Source of the DNA: Myroides odoratus DSM 2801 | GTDB lineage: Bacteria > Bacteroidota > Bacteroidia > Flavobacteriales > Flavobacteriaceae | Assembly: GCF_000243275.1 (NCBI RefSeq) | Contig: NZ_CM001437.1 | Span: 2,423,712 to 2,487,711 of the forward strand | Direction of reading: 5' to 3' | DNA length: 64,000 nucleotides | Shown here: in pieces, positions 53,062 through 61,481 of the stretch | Layout: every line of letters begins with the position of its first letter | Position numbering within the stretch: position 1 is the stretch's first letter | Translations under genes and position numbers: made by a program | The notes under the pieces: generated by a model | What the model saw: the letters and a program-made list of their open reading frames with translations, nothing else | Database searches by the model: none | Told to the model about the DNA's origin: nothing

Positions 53062-53472
53062 ATGGAACAAATAATTGACAACAATATAAAGAAAGTTAAT
53101 AGTAAAGAAATAAATTCTTTTTTAGAAGAATTTCATTTAAATCCACCTATTAGTTTTATTCACTTCTTATTGAAATATAATGGTGGATTATTGGAGAATA
53201 ATGATAAAATCAAAAGATTTTTGAGTATAAAATATGGAGGTTTGAATATTGAAGATATGATAAATATGCATCAAATTATAGAACAAAATATTCCAAAGGG
53301 ATATTTGCCTATAGCATTAGATTGGTCTGATAATCCTATCACAATCAATACCAACGAAGGACATCAAAAAGGTGAAATTGTGAAATTTTATTTTGATACA
53401 GATGAAGAACCTGAAGTTATTGCTCATTCGTTGGAAGAACTCTTAGGAGTGACTAGCATGGATGAATTATAA
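53062..53472 (+). CDS. SUKH (SMI1/KNR4) immunity protein
   Basis: This 136-residue protein matches the SUKH superfamily: the FLLKYNGGL start, the SIKYGGLNIEDMI turn, and YLPIALDWSDNPITINTNEGHQKGEIVKFYFD in the middle, ending with a short helix (LEELLG). SUKH proteins are the usual immunity partners of HNH/Endo VII toxins. It lies 3 bases after the WHH toxin stop. A terminator follows at 53478-53500. Confidence 0.88.
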   Translation: MEQIIDNNIKKVNSKEINSFLEEFHLNPPISFIHFLLKYNGGLLENNDKIKRFLSIKYGGLNIEDMINMHQIIEQNIPKGYLPIALDWSDNPITINTNEGHQKGEIVKFYFDTDEEPEVIAHSLEELLGVTSMDEL

Positions 53473-53850
53473 GTAAAAGTCGCTACTAGCGGCTTTTTTT
53501 CTTAAATTAGGGTGAATTGAGAATTTAAATAAAAGAAAAAAATAGTTTTATAATTCTATCGGACTTACTATCGCATTTTTCATTGGTAGTAAGTAGGGGC
53601 AAATGGCAATTTGCCTCCTTTATTTGAGAAATTGTATTCAAAGGAATGAATTAACCGTCCCTTATTAAAATAGTAAAAGGGATAATTCTTTGAGCTTTAT
53701 AGAAGAGTGCAATGAAGGGATAACCCTACTGCGCTCACGTTTGCTATGTCACCTTGACTAAGTAAGGTAGCCAGTGTTTCTGTTACCTTGTTTTTGAGTA
53801 ACAAGCGTTGAGTAACAGATGCGATGCTTCCTTCGTCAACATGAGATACT
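53473..53850. other. intergenic stretch with terminator and repeats
   Basis: It contains a terminator (AGTCGCT/AGCGGCT with a T run, 53478-53500), the palindromic repeat at 53593-53615, and copy B of the cassette-boundary repeat from 53731. No gene is seen. Confidence 0.65.
53593..53615. repeat. short palindromic intergenic repeat, copy 2
   Basis: It is identical to 5180-5202 over 23 bases, including GGCAAAT-GGCA-ATTTGCC. Confidence 0.65.
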
Positions 53851-53862
53851 GTGTGTGGATAT
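53731..53862. repeat. cassette-boundary repeat, copy B
   Basis: The right half GATGCGATGCTTCCTTCGTC is intact; the left half is diverged (GCTATGTCACCTTGACTAAG). It ends GTGTGTGGAT, directly followed by a truncated toxin end. Confidence 0.7.
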
Positions 53863-53901
53863 TGTGTGGTCAGTGTTTGTTTTGGAAGTTCTATGTTTCC
53901 G

Positions 53902-54093
53902 ATGAATTGGGATATTAAAAGAGTGAAACAAGAAATCGCTTTGGTGTATGAAGATATGGTTGAAAGCGGTTATACACTTAGGTTTGAAAATAATAAATGG
54001 AGAGGATTTGTAAGTAATAAAAAGTTTAAAATATTAATTGAGGTAGATAAGCAAGGAAACATTACAAATGCATACCCATTAAAAAATATATAG
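53902..54093 (+). pseudogene. toxin-tip fragment, BECR/colicin E5-like end
   Basis: The open frame starts in the repeat (GTG 53851), but the meaningful part is from MNWDIKRVKQEI (53902). Its end, ENNKWRGFVSNKKFKILIEVDKQGNITNAYPLK, resembles the closing strands of BECR-fold RNase toxins such as colicin E5, where a basic beta-sheet ends in TAYP. The 5' part of the toxin is missing at the repeat. An immunity-type gene follows 2 bases later. Confidence 0.5.
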
Positions 54094-54095
54094 TT

Positions 54096-54452
54096 ATGGA
54101 ATATAAATTTACAACAAATCCTTATGGACAGAAAAACATGTCTGATAAAATGTTTGGAATAGATGTAGCTACTCTTTCACAGGAGGATTGGGCATTAGAA
54201 GGTATAGGTTGGGATGAATGGACTGTTGAGGAAATACAAATGATTATTGATGAAAGTAAGGCGTTACAAGGAAATCAAACATATACCTATCAGATAGTAG
54301 GAAGTGATTTAATTATAATTATAGATAGACCATTAGGAGCATATTTTTTTAGCGCAAGATCGGAAAAAGAAGAAGCTGATATTATTTGGTCATTTGATAA
54401 GTTTATAGATTTTATGGAACAGTTTAAAGCGTTTGTAAGGGAGAATAGTTAA
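54096..54452 (+). CDS. immunity-type protein, copy 1 (118 aa)
   Basis: This 118-residue acidic protein (FTTNPYGQKNMSDKMFGIDV...FVRENS) lies directly after a toxin fragment, is intact, and has a close copy at 58547-58900. It is therefore likely the immunity gene of the BECR-like toxin tip. I do not recognise the family. It is the first gene of a 1.2-kb direct duplication. Confidence 0.6.
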   Translation: MEYKFTTNPYGQKNMSDKMFGIDVATLSQEDWALEGIGWDEWTVEEIQMIIDESKALQGNQTYTYQIVGSDLIIIIDRPLGAYFFSARSEKEEADIIWSFDKFIDFMEQFKAFVRENS

Positions 54453-54506
54453 TGTTTTATAGTATTTGTTTGGGAAAATGGAGAGAAGATGAGGGGGGGA
54501 GATGAT

Positions 54507-54770
54507 GAGCAACCTTCACAAAGAGCAAAGCACGAACCTTACAAAGCGTGAAGTTGCAAGAATCGCTGTGATAGAAGGTTTATTCCTTTTTATAAGGAAT
54601 TACCAGTCTGATCGCGCTCACGTACAGCATGTCTCCCTGACGCAGGAAGGGTCGCATCTCGCGCTCACACAACTGTGCTTTGTGAGGTTCGTACTTTGTG
54701 AGATCTGCTCATCGCCTCATAATCCCCCAGTATGGCATACGGTGTGGATATGCTGTGTGTGTGGTAAGTC
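54507..54770. repeat. cassette-boundary repeat, copy C (extended form)
   Basis: It holds CTCCCTGACGCAGGAAGGGT as in copy A, flanked by outer arms ACAAAG...GAACCTTACAAAG and CTTTGTGAGGTTCG, ending TGTGTGTGG. It is near-identical to copy D. Confidence 0.75.
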
Positions 54771-54810
54771 TACTTTTTTATAAGGTTCCTCTTCAATTCA
54801 TAATTTATTA

Positions 54811-54993
54811 TGGAGTAGAGTTTATTCCAACGGTTACTCTTCTGTCGTTGCTATTCATCCTGATACCTATCAATATGAATGGATTCATCGGGTAGAAACA
54901 ACAGAAAAAGTAATGGGTATTCAATTTTACAACGAACGCATGTATTTACATACCAGTGGATTGGAATTGTTTATTTATGAGAAGCATCAGTGA
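54811..54993 (+). pseudogene. 3' remnant of a beta-propeller-like gene
   Basis: A 60-codon frame reads WSRVYSNGYSSVVAIHPDTY...FIYEKHQ, like the last blades of a WD/PQQ-type beta-propeller, with no start and no 5' part. A near-identical remnant occurs at 59257-59439. Confidence 0.55.
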
Positions 54994-55166
54994 ATATAGA
55001 TTTAGCAGTAATTTCTGATTAGTCATAAGTACTAGGATGGTTTACTTAAATTTTTACATATATTTATATATCAGATTATTAAATCAAATCTAGGAGATGT
55101 TATAATGATCTATGTAATTATTATTGAAATACTCATTTATCTTTAAGTGTAGTTTAAATGATGAAC

Positions 55167-55195
55167 AAAGTCGGGATTGCTTCCGACTTTTTTTT
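55167..55195 (+). terminator. intrinsic terminator in duplication copy 1
   Basis: The arms AAAGTCGG and CCGACTTT with an 8-base loop are followed by a T run. The same element occurs at 59613-59640. Confidence 0.75.
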
Positions 55196-55303
55196 CTTGT
55201 AAAAGGAAGTGGGCAAATGTGATTAAAAATTTTATAAAGGCTGATGGTAGTCCGATTATAAAAAGTGGAATTTAGAAGAAGAATTATTAAAATTTGAATA
55301 ATT

Positions 55304-55639
55304 ATGGAAAAAGAAAAAATAGCTTTAGACAAAGCGAAGCAAGTTTTAAGTGATTTTAAAAAGAAGTATTTCTCAGATTCATTTAAGGTATATGATCCAG
55401 AAAAAGTTGAGAATAATACATATTATAAATTCCCTTATAATGTGTGGGAAATTTTTGTAGATGTTCCTCAAGAACAATTTGGAGGTATTGGATTATTTTC
55501 TATTTATATAAAAGATGATACAATGGAGCCTTTTATGTTTCACGATGGAGGAGCAGAAGGAAGAACACCAGATTTAGAAATTCTCAAAAAGAATGGGAAA
55601 TATGTAATTGGAGAGGAGTGGAAAAGAGAAAATAGATAA
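55304..55639 (+). CDS. immunity-type protein, GGAEGR family member 1
   Basis: This 111-residue protein contains VPQEQFGGIGLFSIYIKDDTMEPFMF, then HDGGAEGRTPDLEILKK and GKYVIGEEWK, a motif set shared with genes at 57923, 59747 and the end of 62207. It follows the last codons of a zincin-type toxin (KSGNLEEELLKFE-like end) and is probably its immunity protein. The family is not named with confidence. Confidence 0.6.
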   Translation: MEKEKIALDKAKQVLSDFKKKYFSDSFKVYDPEKVENNTYYKFPYNVWEIFVDVPQEQFGGIGLFSIYIKDDTMEPFMFHDGGAEGRTPDLEILKKNGKYVIGEEWKRENR

Positions 55640-55642
55640 TAA

Positions 55643-56195
55643 TTGATGAGTGTGTAAGCAACCTCAACATAGCCAAAGTACGGGAGCTTAAAGGCAGCAA
55701 AGCTTTAATAAAATGGCTGGAAGAAATAGCTGTTTTGCTGAGCAAAAAGGGTGACGAATTGTATCAGGAGCTTAAAAAGCTTTTGAACAAGGTAATAGAA
55801 TGGATTAAGAAAAATAGTAAGCGATTTGAGAATAATAGTAACTATTATAAGCTATATAATAATTTAATTATTAAAGGAAAATTTAAGATAAAAAGAGAAT
55901 ATAAAGTGGAATTGAAAAAGTTAATCAAAGAAGCAGATTCTCAGATGGTGCAAAAAAGATTTGAAAAAGATTTTGCAGGAAAAAAAATAAACCTAAAAGA
56001 GAGCTTTATTTACAACGTAGAAAACAGGCGTTTATAAATTTTGGTAAAGGAAATGCATTAGAGAAAATTGTCTTACGAATGGAAGGAGGAATTAAACCAG
56101 TTAATAGTATCAAAACTGCATTTACACATAGATGTCCTGATAATATTAAAAATGGTATATCAAGAGAGCTGAAGTCTGGATATAAAACATACTAA
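55643..56195 (+). pseudogene. orphan toxin tip behind linker copy 1, frameshifted
   Basis: The conserved linker (LNIAKVRELKGSKALIKWLE ... KKGDELYQELKK) runs from 55643 to about 55830 with no start codon of its own. A unique tip follows: FAGKKINLK, then, after one base is added to the A4 run near 55991-55994, RELYLQRRKQAFINFGKGNALE...SRELKSGYKTY, ending at 56195. The tip is basic, suggesting a nuclease, but is not recognised. Confidence 0.6.
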
Positions 56196-56196
56196 A

Positions 56197-56385
56197 ATGT
56201 TTGAGAAACAAATAAGAAAGGATATTAATATATTATCTCAAGAATTGAGTATTGATATTAATAGGATTGAATGGCACTTGTTTGAAGGGATTGATGAAAG
56301 TGCTTTAAAATTTATACAAAAAATAGCAAAAGAAAACAATGTATTAGATAAAGTAAAAATTGTATTATATGGAAAAAAGCCTTAA
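56197..56385 (+). CDS. small immunity-type protein (62 aa)
   Basis: This 62-residue acidic/helical protein starts 1 base after the preceding toxin stop (MFEKQIRKDINILSQELSID). Position suggests immunity to that tip. It overlaps the next gene by 17 bases. Confidence 0.5.
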   Translation: MFEKQIRKDINILSQELSIDINRIEWHLFEGIDESALKFIQKIAKENNVLDKVKIVLYGKKP

Positions 56386-56791
56386 AGTACTCAAAGAAGA
56401 ATACCAAGAGTTTATTGCTAAACTCCCTGAGTATTTGACGACGATACAATCGATTTTAAATAAAACAAGTTTGGAATTTAGTTTTGAGGAAATAGAAAGC
56501 GTTTATGTTTTGTATAAAACATATTACCAAAAACCAGAACAATTAGGATTGACATATACAGCTTTAGAACAAATTTTTTATGCCTATTTAGGAGAAGCAT
56601 TTAGATATCGCAATGGGGGTGAGTGGAGTTTGAGTACAACCAAAACAGATGAAGCTTACGGTACTCCGACTATAGAGAAATGGGGTAGAGAAGATTATCC
56701 TTGGAGTAGAATAAGCCCTAAGGTATGGAGAATACGATTAGAAAGAGGAATTTTAGGTCCAGCACAAAAAATATTTAGAAAAGTAGAGTGA
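56369..56791 (+). CDS. immunity-type protein (140 aa)
   Basis: From ATG 56369 (MEKSLKVLKEEYQEF) this 140-residue helical protein ends with an aromatic stretch (KWGREDYPWSRISPKVWRIR). I do not recognise it. It lies in the toxin/immunity region and is intact, so it is likely an immunity gene for a displaced toxin. Confidence 0.5.
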   Translation: MEKSLKVLKEEYQEFIAKLPEYLTTIQSILNKTSLEFSFEEIESVYVLYKTYYQKPEQLGLTYTALEQIFYAYLGEAFRYRNGGEWSLSTTKTDEAYGTPTIEKWGREDYPWSRISPKVWRIRLERGILGPAQKIFRKVE

Positions 56792-56816
56792 GTTTAACCA
56801 ATAACATGAAGTAATT

Positions 56817-57149
56817 ATGAGTGATTTTGGATCAATTATATTATTTGGAAAAAGAAAAGGAACTTTTAATGATACTGACGTACAGATGATTGTGGATTTA
56901 TTAACGAAAATTATTGTTGGAGATAAATATCCTTCTAATATAACTGAGGGGAATTTTGCTGAATTGAGAAAATGGGATGATAATAGTTATTGTAGTATCA
57001 TTACAGCCTATTATGAAGATGAAGATTCAGAAGAAATCTGGAAATTTGCGGAAGAAAATGATATAGAGGAATGTGAAAGAATAATTCAACATTTGGAGCC
57101 TGAGTTAGCTTTTGATTTTTATATGGAGGCTAGAATGGAGCAATGGTAA
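56817..57149 (+). CDS. immunity-type protein (110 aa)
   Basis: This 110-residue acidic protein has many D and E residues (AYYEDEDSEEIWKFAEENDIEE), typical of immunity proteins for basic nuclease toxins. No family is recognised. It precedes linker copy 2. Confidence 0.5.
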   Translation: MSDFGSIILFGKRKGTFNDTDVQMIVDLLTKIIVGDKYPSNITEGNFAELRKWDDNSYCSIITAYYEDEDSEEIWKFAEENDIEECERIIQHLEPELAFDFYMEARMEQW

Positions 57150-57170
57150 ATCTATTATAGAGATAACAAC

Positions 57171-57922
57171 AAGTAGCCTCAACATAACCAAAGTACGGGA
57201 GCTTAAAGGCAGCAAAGCTTTAATAAAATGGCTGGAAGAAGTAGCTGTTTTGCTGAGTAAAAAGGGTGACGAATTGTATCAGGATCTTAAAAAGCTTTTG
57301 AATAAGATAATAGAATGGATTAAGAAAAATAGTAAGCGATTTGAAAGTACACTGTCTAAAGTAAGAGAAGCGTTTTTTAAAGAAGGAAAAACAGAAGAAT
57401 ACTTTAGAAAGATAGAGAAAAAATTCAACCTTGCAGGAGAACAAATCTTATCTACATATGACTTAAAAAAAACTGCGAAGATTATTGAAAGAGACGTTTG
57501 ATGTGCCTTTGGAATTAGTTGATCAAACCCCTAAACTTAAAAGCAAATTAAAAGATTGGACAGCGAGAAGAGTTGCAGGCTCTTTTAATATGGTAGAGGG
57601 CGTAATGTATCTGCGGAAAAGTGTAACAGCTTATACGGTACAACATGAAATGTTTCATATGAAGTTATGGTATAAAATGACTAGGGAATTTCCAGAATTA
57701 CAACCACTTTTTCAAAAAACTTTAGGAAGAGAAAATGTATTATTTCACGAAGAATATGTATTGTCTGAGTTTATGAAAGATTCGAGTAAATGGTTGGAAG
57801 TTGATTTGTTGAATGATTTGGAAAATATTAATGGACTAAGAACACAAAAAGGATTGCAAAAGGTTGATCTAGAATATTATAAAAAATGGAAGTTAGAAGA
57901 AGAATTATTAAAATTTGAATAA
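57171..57922 (+). pseudogene. orphan zincin-like toxin (HExxH), frameshifted at an A8 run
   Basis: The linker (LNITKVRELKGSKALIKWLE) is followed by a tip that breaks at the A8 run 57465-57472. One more A joins it to DLKKKLRRLLKETFDVPLEL and the metallopeptidase core YTVQHEMFHMKLW (HExxH, about residue 168 of the joined frame). It ends YKKWKLEEELLKFE. The layout matches zincin-like polymorphic toxins of the MPTase4 type. The GGAEGR immunity gene starts immediately at 57923. Confidence 0.65.
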
Positions 57923-58267
57923 ATGGCAAAAGATAAAATAGCTTTAGACAAAGCGAAGCAAGTGTTAAATGATTTTAAAAGGGATAATTTTTTGTCCGAT
58001 TCATTTAAAGTGTTCGATCCTGAGGAAGTAAAAAAAATAACTGTATTTAACTTTTCTCAAAATATATGGAAAGTAGTAGTAAGCGTACCTCAAGAGCAGT
58101 TTGGCGGTACCGGATTATTTTCTATTTATATAAAAGATGAAACAATGGAGCCTTTTATGTTTCACGATGGAGGTGCTGAAGGGAGGGTACCCTTTTTAAA
58201 CATCTTAATTAAGAATGGGAAATATGTAATTGGGGAGGAGTGGAAAGAGAAAATAGATAATAATTGA
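57923..58267 (+). CDS. immunity-type protein, GGAEGR family member 2
   Basis: This 114-residue paralog of the 55304 gene (DETMEPFMFHDGGAEGR) starts one base after the zincin toxin stop (TAA-ATG), which is the best evidence that this family is immunity to zincin-type tips. Confidence 0.7.
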   Translation: MAKDKIALDKAKQVLNDFKRDNFLSDSFKVFDPEEVKKITVFNFSQNIWKVVVSVPQEQFGGTGLFSIYIKDETMEPFMFHDGGAEGRVPFLNILIKNGKYVIGEEWKEKIDNN

Positions 58268-58513
58268 TGAGTGTGTAAGTAGCCTCAACATAGCCAAAGT
58301 AAGAGCGTTAAAAGAGAGTAAAGCACTAGTGAAATGGCTGGAAGAAGTAATTGTTTTACTGAGTAAAAAGGGTGACGAATTGTATCAGGAGCTTAAAAAG
58401 CTTTTGAATAAAGTAATAGAATTAGATTCCCTAAAGTTGATCTAGAATACTATAAAAGATGGAATCTGGAAGAAGAATTATTAGAATTGGTGAGACAAAT
58501 CGAAACGTATTGA
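58263..58513 (+). pseudogene. linker copy 3 fused to a toxin tail, internal deletion
   Basis: Linker copy 3 (58263-58421, variant KVRALKESKALVKWLE) runs straight into the zincin tail (KVDLEYYKRWNLEEELLELV), so the tip's middle and HExxH motif are deleted. The second 118-residue immunity gene follows at 58547. Confidence 0.6.
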
Positions 58514-58546
58514 AGATTCATCGAACACAACTATAAAATAGTAAGA

Positions 58547-58900
58547 ATGGAATATAAATTTACAACAAATCCTTATGGACAGATAAACATGTCTGGTAAA
58601 ATGTTTGGAATAGATGTAGCTACTCTTTCACAGGAAGATTGGGCTTTAGAGGGTATAGGTTGGGATGAATGGACTGTTGAGGAAATACAAATGATTATTG
58701 ATAAAAGTAAAGCGTTACAAGGTGATCAAATGTACGGGTATCAGGTTGCAGGTAGTGATTTAATGATTTACATCTATACAGATGAAGCACAATTTTTTAG
58801 CACAAGATCGGAAAAAGAGGAAGCTGATATTAGTTGGATATTTGATAAGTTTATAGATTTTATGGAACAGTTTAAAGCGTTTGTAAGGGAGAATAGTTAA
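58547..58900 (+). CDS. immunity-type protein, copy 2 (117 aa)
   Basis: This is a near-identical copy of the 54096 gene with a few substitutions (QINMSGKMFGIDV). It begins the second copy of the 1.2-kb duplication (58547-59745). Confidence 0.6.
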   Translation: MEYKFTTNPYGQINMSGKMFGIDVATLSQEDWALEGIGWDEWTVEEIQMIIDKSKALQGDQMYGYQVAGSDLMIYIYTDEAQFFSTRSEKEEADISWIFDKFIDFMEQFKAFVRENS

Positions 58901-58950
58901 TGGTTTATAGTATTTGTTTGGGAAAATGGAGAGATGATGAGGGGGTGAGA

Positions 58951-59215
58951 TGGTGAGCAACCTTCACAAAGAGCAAAGCACGAACCTCACAAAGCGTGAA
59001 GTTGCAAGAATCGCTGTGATAGAAGGTTTATTCCTTTTTATAAGGAATTACCAGTCTGATCGCGCTCACGTACGGCATGTCTCCCTGACGTAGGAAGGGT
59101 CACATCTCGCGTTCACACAACTGTACTTTGTGAGGTTTGTGCTTTGTGAGATCTGCTCATCGCCTCATAATCCCCCAGCATGACATACGGTATGGATATG
59201 CTGTGTGTGGTAAGT
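58951..59215. repeat. cassette-boundary repeat, copy D
   Basis: It is near-identical to copy C (a few substitutions), again ending TGTGTGG ahead of the beta-propeller remnant. Confidence 0.75.
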
Positions 59216-59256
59216 CTACTTTTTTATAAGGTTCCTCTTCAATTCATAATTTATTA

Positions 59257-59439
59257 TGGAGTAGAGTTTATTCCAAGGGTTACTCTTTTGTCGTTGCTAT
59301 TCATCCTGATACCTATCAATATGAATGGATTTATCGGGTAGAAACAATCGAAAAAGTAATGGGTATTCAATTTTACAACGAACGCATGTATTTAAATACC
59401 AGTGGATCGGAATTGTTTATTTATGAGAAGCATCAGTGA
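59257..59439 (+). pseudogene. 3' remnant of a beta-propeller-like gene, copy 2
   Basis: The 60-codon frame WSRVYSKGYSFVVAIHPDTY...FIYEKHQ is the duplicate of 54811-54993. Confidence 0.5.
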
Positions 59440-59612
59440 ATATAGATTTAGCAGTAATTTCTGATTAGTCATAAGTACTAGGATGGTTTACTTAAATTTT
59501 TGCATATATTTATATATCAGAGAATTAAATCAAATTTAGGGGATGTTATAATGATCCATGTAATTGTTATTGAAATACTCATTTATCTTTAAGTGTAGTT
59601 TAAATGATGAAC

Positions 59613-59640
59613 AAAGTCGGGATTGCTTCCGACTTTTTTT
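59613..59640 (+). terminator. intrinsic terminator in duplication copy 2
   Basis: The arms AAAGTCGG and CCGACTTT with a T run match 55167-55195. Confidence 0.75.
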
Positions 59641-59746
59641 CTTGTAAAAGGAAGTGAGCAAATGTGATTAAAAATCTTAAAAAGGCTGATGGTAGTCCGA
59701 TTATAAAAAATGGAAGTTAGAAGAAGAATTAATAAAATTTGAATAA

Positions 59747-60088
59747 ATGGAAACTCAAGAAGTATTGATAGAAAAAGCAAAAGATATTTTACAAGATTTT
59801 GGAAGAGAATTCTTCGAAGAAACATTCAAAGTTTATACTCCACATAAAATTAAAGAATTAGATATTGATAAATTTAATTTTGATGTGTGGGAAGTCGTTG
59901 TACAAGTCCCTGATGAACAATTTGGAGGGCAAAGCCCATATTTTATCTTTTTCAAAGAAGATACATTAGAGCCTTTTATGTTTCACGATGGAGGAGCAGA
60001 AGGACGAACACCAGATTTAGAAATTCTCAAAAAGAATGGGAAATATGTAATTGGAGAGGAGTGGAAAGAGAAAATAGATAATAATTGA
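59747..60088 (+). CDS. immunity-type protein, GGAEGR family member 3
   Basis: This 113-residue paralog (EDTLEPFMFHDGGAEGRTPDLE) has a more diverged N-terminus (METQEVLIEKAKDILQDFGR) but the same C-terminal half. A short zincin-tail remnant (about 59713-59743) precedes it. Confidence 0.65.
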   Translation: METQEVLIEKAKDILQDFGREFFEETFKVYTPHKIKELDIDKFNFDVWEVVVQVPDEQFGGQSPYFIFFKEDTLEPFMFHDGGAEGRTPDLEILKKNGKYVIGEEWKEKIDNN

Positions 60089-60487
60089 TGAGTTTGTAAG
60101 TAGCCTTAACATAGCCAAAGTACGGGAGCTTAAAGGCAGCAAAGCTTTAATAAGATGGCTGGAAGAAGTAGCTGTTTTGCTGAGTAAAAAGGGTGATGAG
60201 ATGTACCAAAAGTTGGTGGTTTCCACGCTCCTACAAAACAGTTTTTTTTGATAAAGAATTCGACAGAACTTATAGCATTTCACGAAATGTCGCATGTAAA
60301 ACATTTTGAAGAAGTAGGAGAAGTAGTCTATAAAAATTTAAAAGATTTAGATAAAGAAATGTATGTATGGAAACAAATATTGAATAATAGAAGCAAATGG
60401 ACTAAAGTAGAATTAAATGATGCATTAAAATCTATAAACAGATTAAGAGTGAAAAAATACGATTTAGAACCAATTAAAATTAAATAG
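60084..60487 (+). pseudogene. linker copy 4 joined out of frame to a zincin-type tip
   Basis: Linker copy 4 (60084-60208) is cut within KKGDEMYQ and joined to a tip whose frame differs: VGGFHAPTKQFFLIKNSTEL then FHEMSHVKHFEEVGE (HExxH) and KSINRLRVKKYDLEP. As it stands, the tip frame opens at 60248. The junction shows recombination between cassettes. A related immunity gene follows 2 bases later. Confidence 0.6.
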
Positions 60488-60489
60488 AT

Positions 60490-60798
60490 ATGAAATACGC
60501 TAAGGAAGAGATACTTGTTAAAGCAATAAAAATATTAAAATCCTTAAATCCAGATTTTTTCAAAGAAAGTGATATAGAACGTATATCCTTTAGTGATAAA
60601 GATGTTGAAAAAAGCATCAGTGGAGAAAATATAGATACGTGGACTGTAATAATTAAAGAGTCAATTTTTGACGCCTCAGAATTTTTAGTGATTTCTGATG
60701 AAACAGGTGAGCCATTATATTATCAGAATTTTAATATGATAATAAGTGAGATAGAGAAAAAAAATGAGGGAGACTATAAGATAAAAGATCTATATTAA
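60490..60798 (+). CDS. immunity-type protein, diverged relative of the GGAEGR family
   Basis: This 102-residue protein has the same start pattern (AKEEILVKAIKILKSLNPDFF) and a middle WTVIIKESIFDASEFLVIS resembling the GGAEGR proteins, but no GGAEGR. It follows a zincin tip directly, as those genes do. Confidence 0.5.
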   Translation: MKYAKEEILVKAIKILKSLNPDFFKESDIERISFSDKDVEKSISGENIDTWTVIIKESIFDASEFLVISDETGEPLYYQNFNMIISEIEKKNEGDYKIKDLY

Positions 60799-60799
60799 A

Positions 60800-61030
60800 T
60801 AGTTTGTAAGTAGCCTTAACATAGCCAAAGTACGGGAGCTTAAAGGTAGCAAAGCCTTCATAAAATGGCTGGAAGAAGTAACTGTTTTACTGAGTAAAAA
60901 GGGTGATGAATTGTATCAGGAGCTTAAAAAGTTTTTGAACAAGGTAATAGAATGGATTAAGACCAATAGAAAAAAGTTTGAAAACGAAGGAGTTAATATT
61001 GATGATATTATTATTACAGACATAAAATAA
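60800..61030 (+). pseudogene. linker copy 5 with a short toxin end
   Basis: The linker runs from 60800 to about 60980 and stops after a short end (FENEGVNIDDIIITDIK, TAA 61028-61030). The toxin tip is almost entirely missing. An intact immunity-type gene follows. Confidence 0.5.
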
Positions 61031-61038
61031 TATTTATT

Positions 61039-61362
61039 ATGAAAAAAAATAATTTGATGACTCCGATATTTTGGCTTTACGAAATATCTTCATTGGAAGA
61101 AGTAAAGTTTACTTTAGAAAGTAGCAATTACATAAAGGACGGATATGGAATAGAAGAAAGGAACAATATTTATGAAGCTTTGCAGTGGGCTAAAGATAAT
61201 CCTAATTACAATTTTAAAGGGATTATGAAAAACGCGCCTGTTCCACATAAATTAGAATTTTCTAATAAAGAAGTCTATTACTACCTTATGAAATTTAAAG
61301 AGTTTATGGAGAATAAAGAATATGAGATACTAACAGATGATAGACCAACTATAGAGTTTTAA
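61039..61362 (+). CDS. immunity-type protein (107 aa)
   Basis: This 107-residue protein (LMTPIFWLYEISSLEEVKFTLESS...IMKNAPVPHKLEF) follows the linker remnant and resembles small acidic immunity proteins. The family is not recognised. Confidence 0.5.
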   Translation: MKKNNLMTPIFWLYEISSLEEVKFTLESSNYIKDGYGIEERNNIYEALQWAKDNPNYNFKGIMKNAPVPHKLEFSNKEVYYYLMKFKEFMENKEYEILTDDRPTIEF

Positions 61363-61481
61363 CAGAGCGATGTATTTTATGTAATATTTGAACAGTGCTT
61401 GTTCCTAAGGAGATAAACTTTGTTCTACCTTAAAATATCTTAGCCGAACCTAAAATTTAACCCTATAAATTTATACCCTAA

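Larger units (their letters stand above)
54453..55303. other. intergenic stretch with repeat copy C, a gene remnant and a terminator
   Basis: It contains inverted arms TCACAAAGAGCAAAGCACGAA (near 54515) and CTTTGTGAGGTTCGTACTTTG (near 54678), a boundary-repeat core, a beta-propeller remnant (54811-54993), and a terminator at 55167-55195. The 5-residue to 10-residue end of a zincin toxin lies just before 55304. Confidence 0.6.

Noticed and set aside
54502..54783. 93-codon frame in the boundary repeat
   Set aside because: It translates repeat DNA, recurs with the repeat copies and does not continue into a gene.
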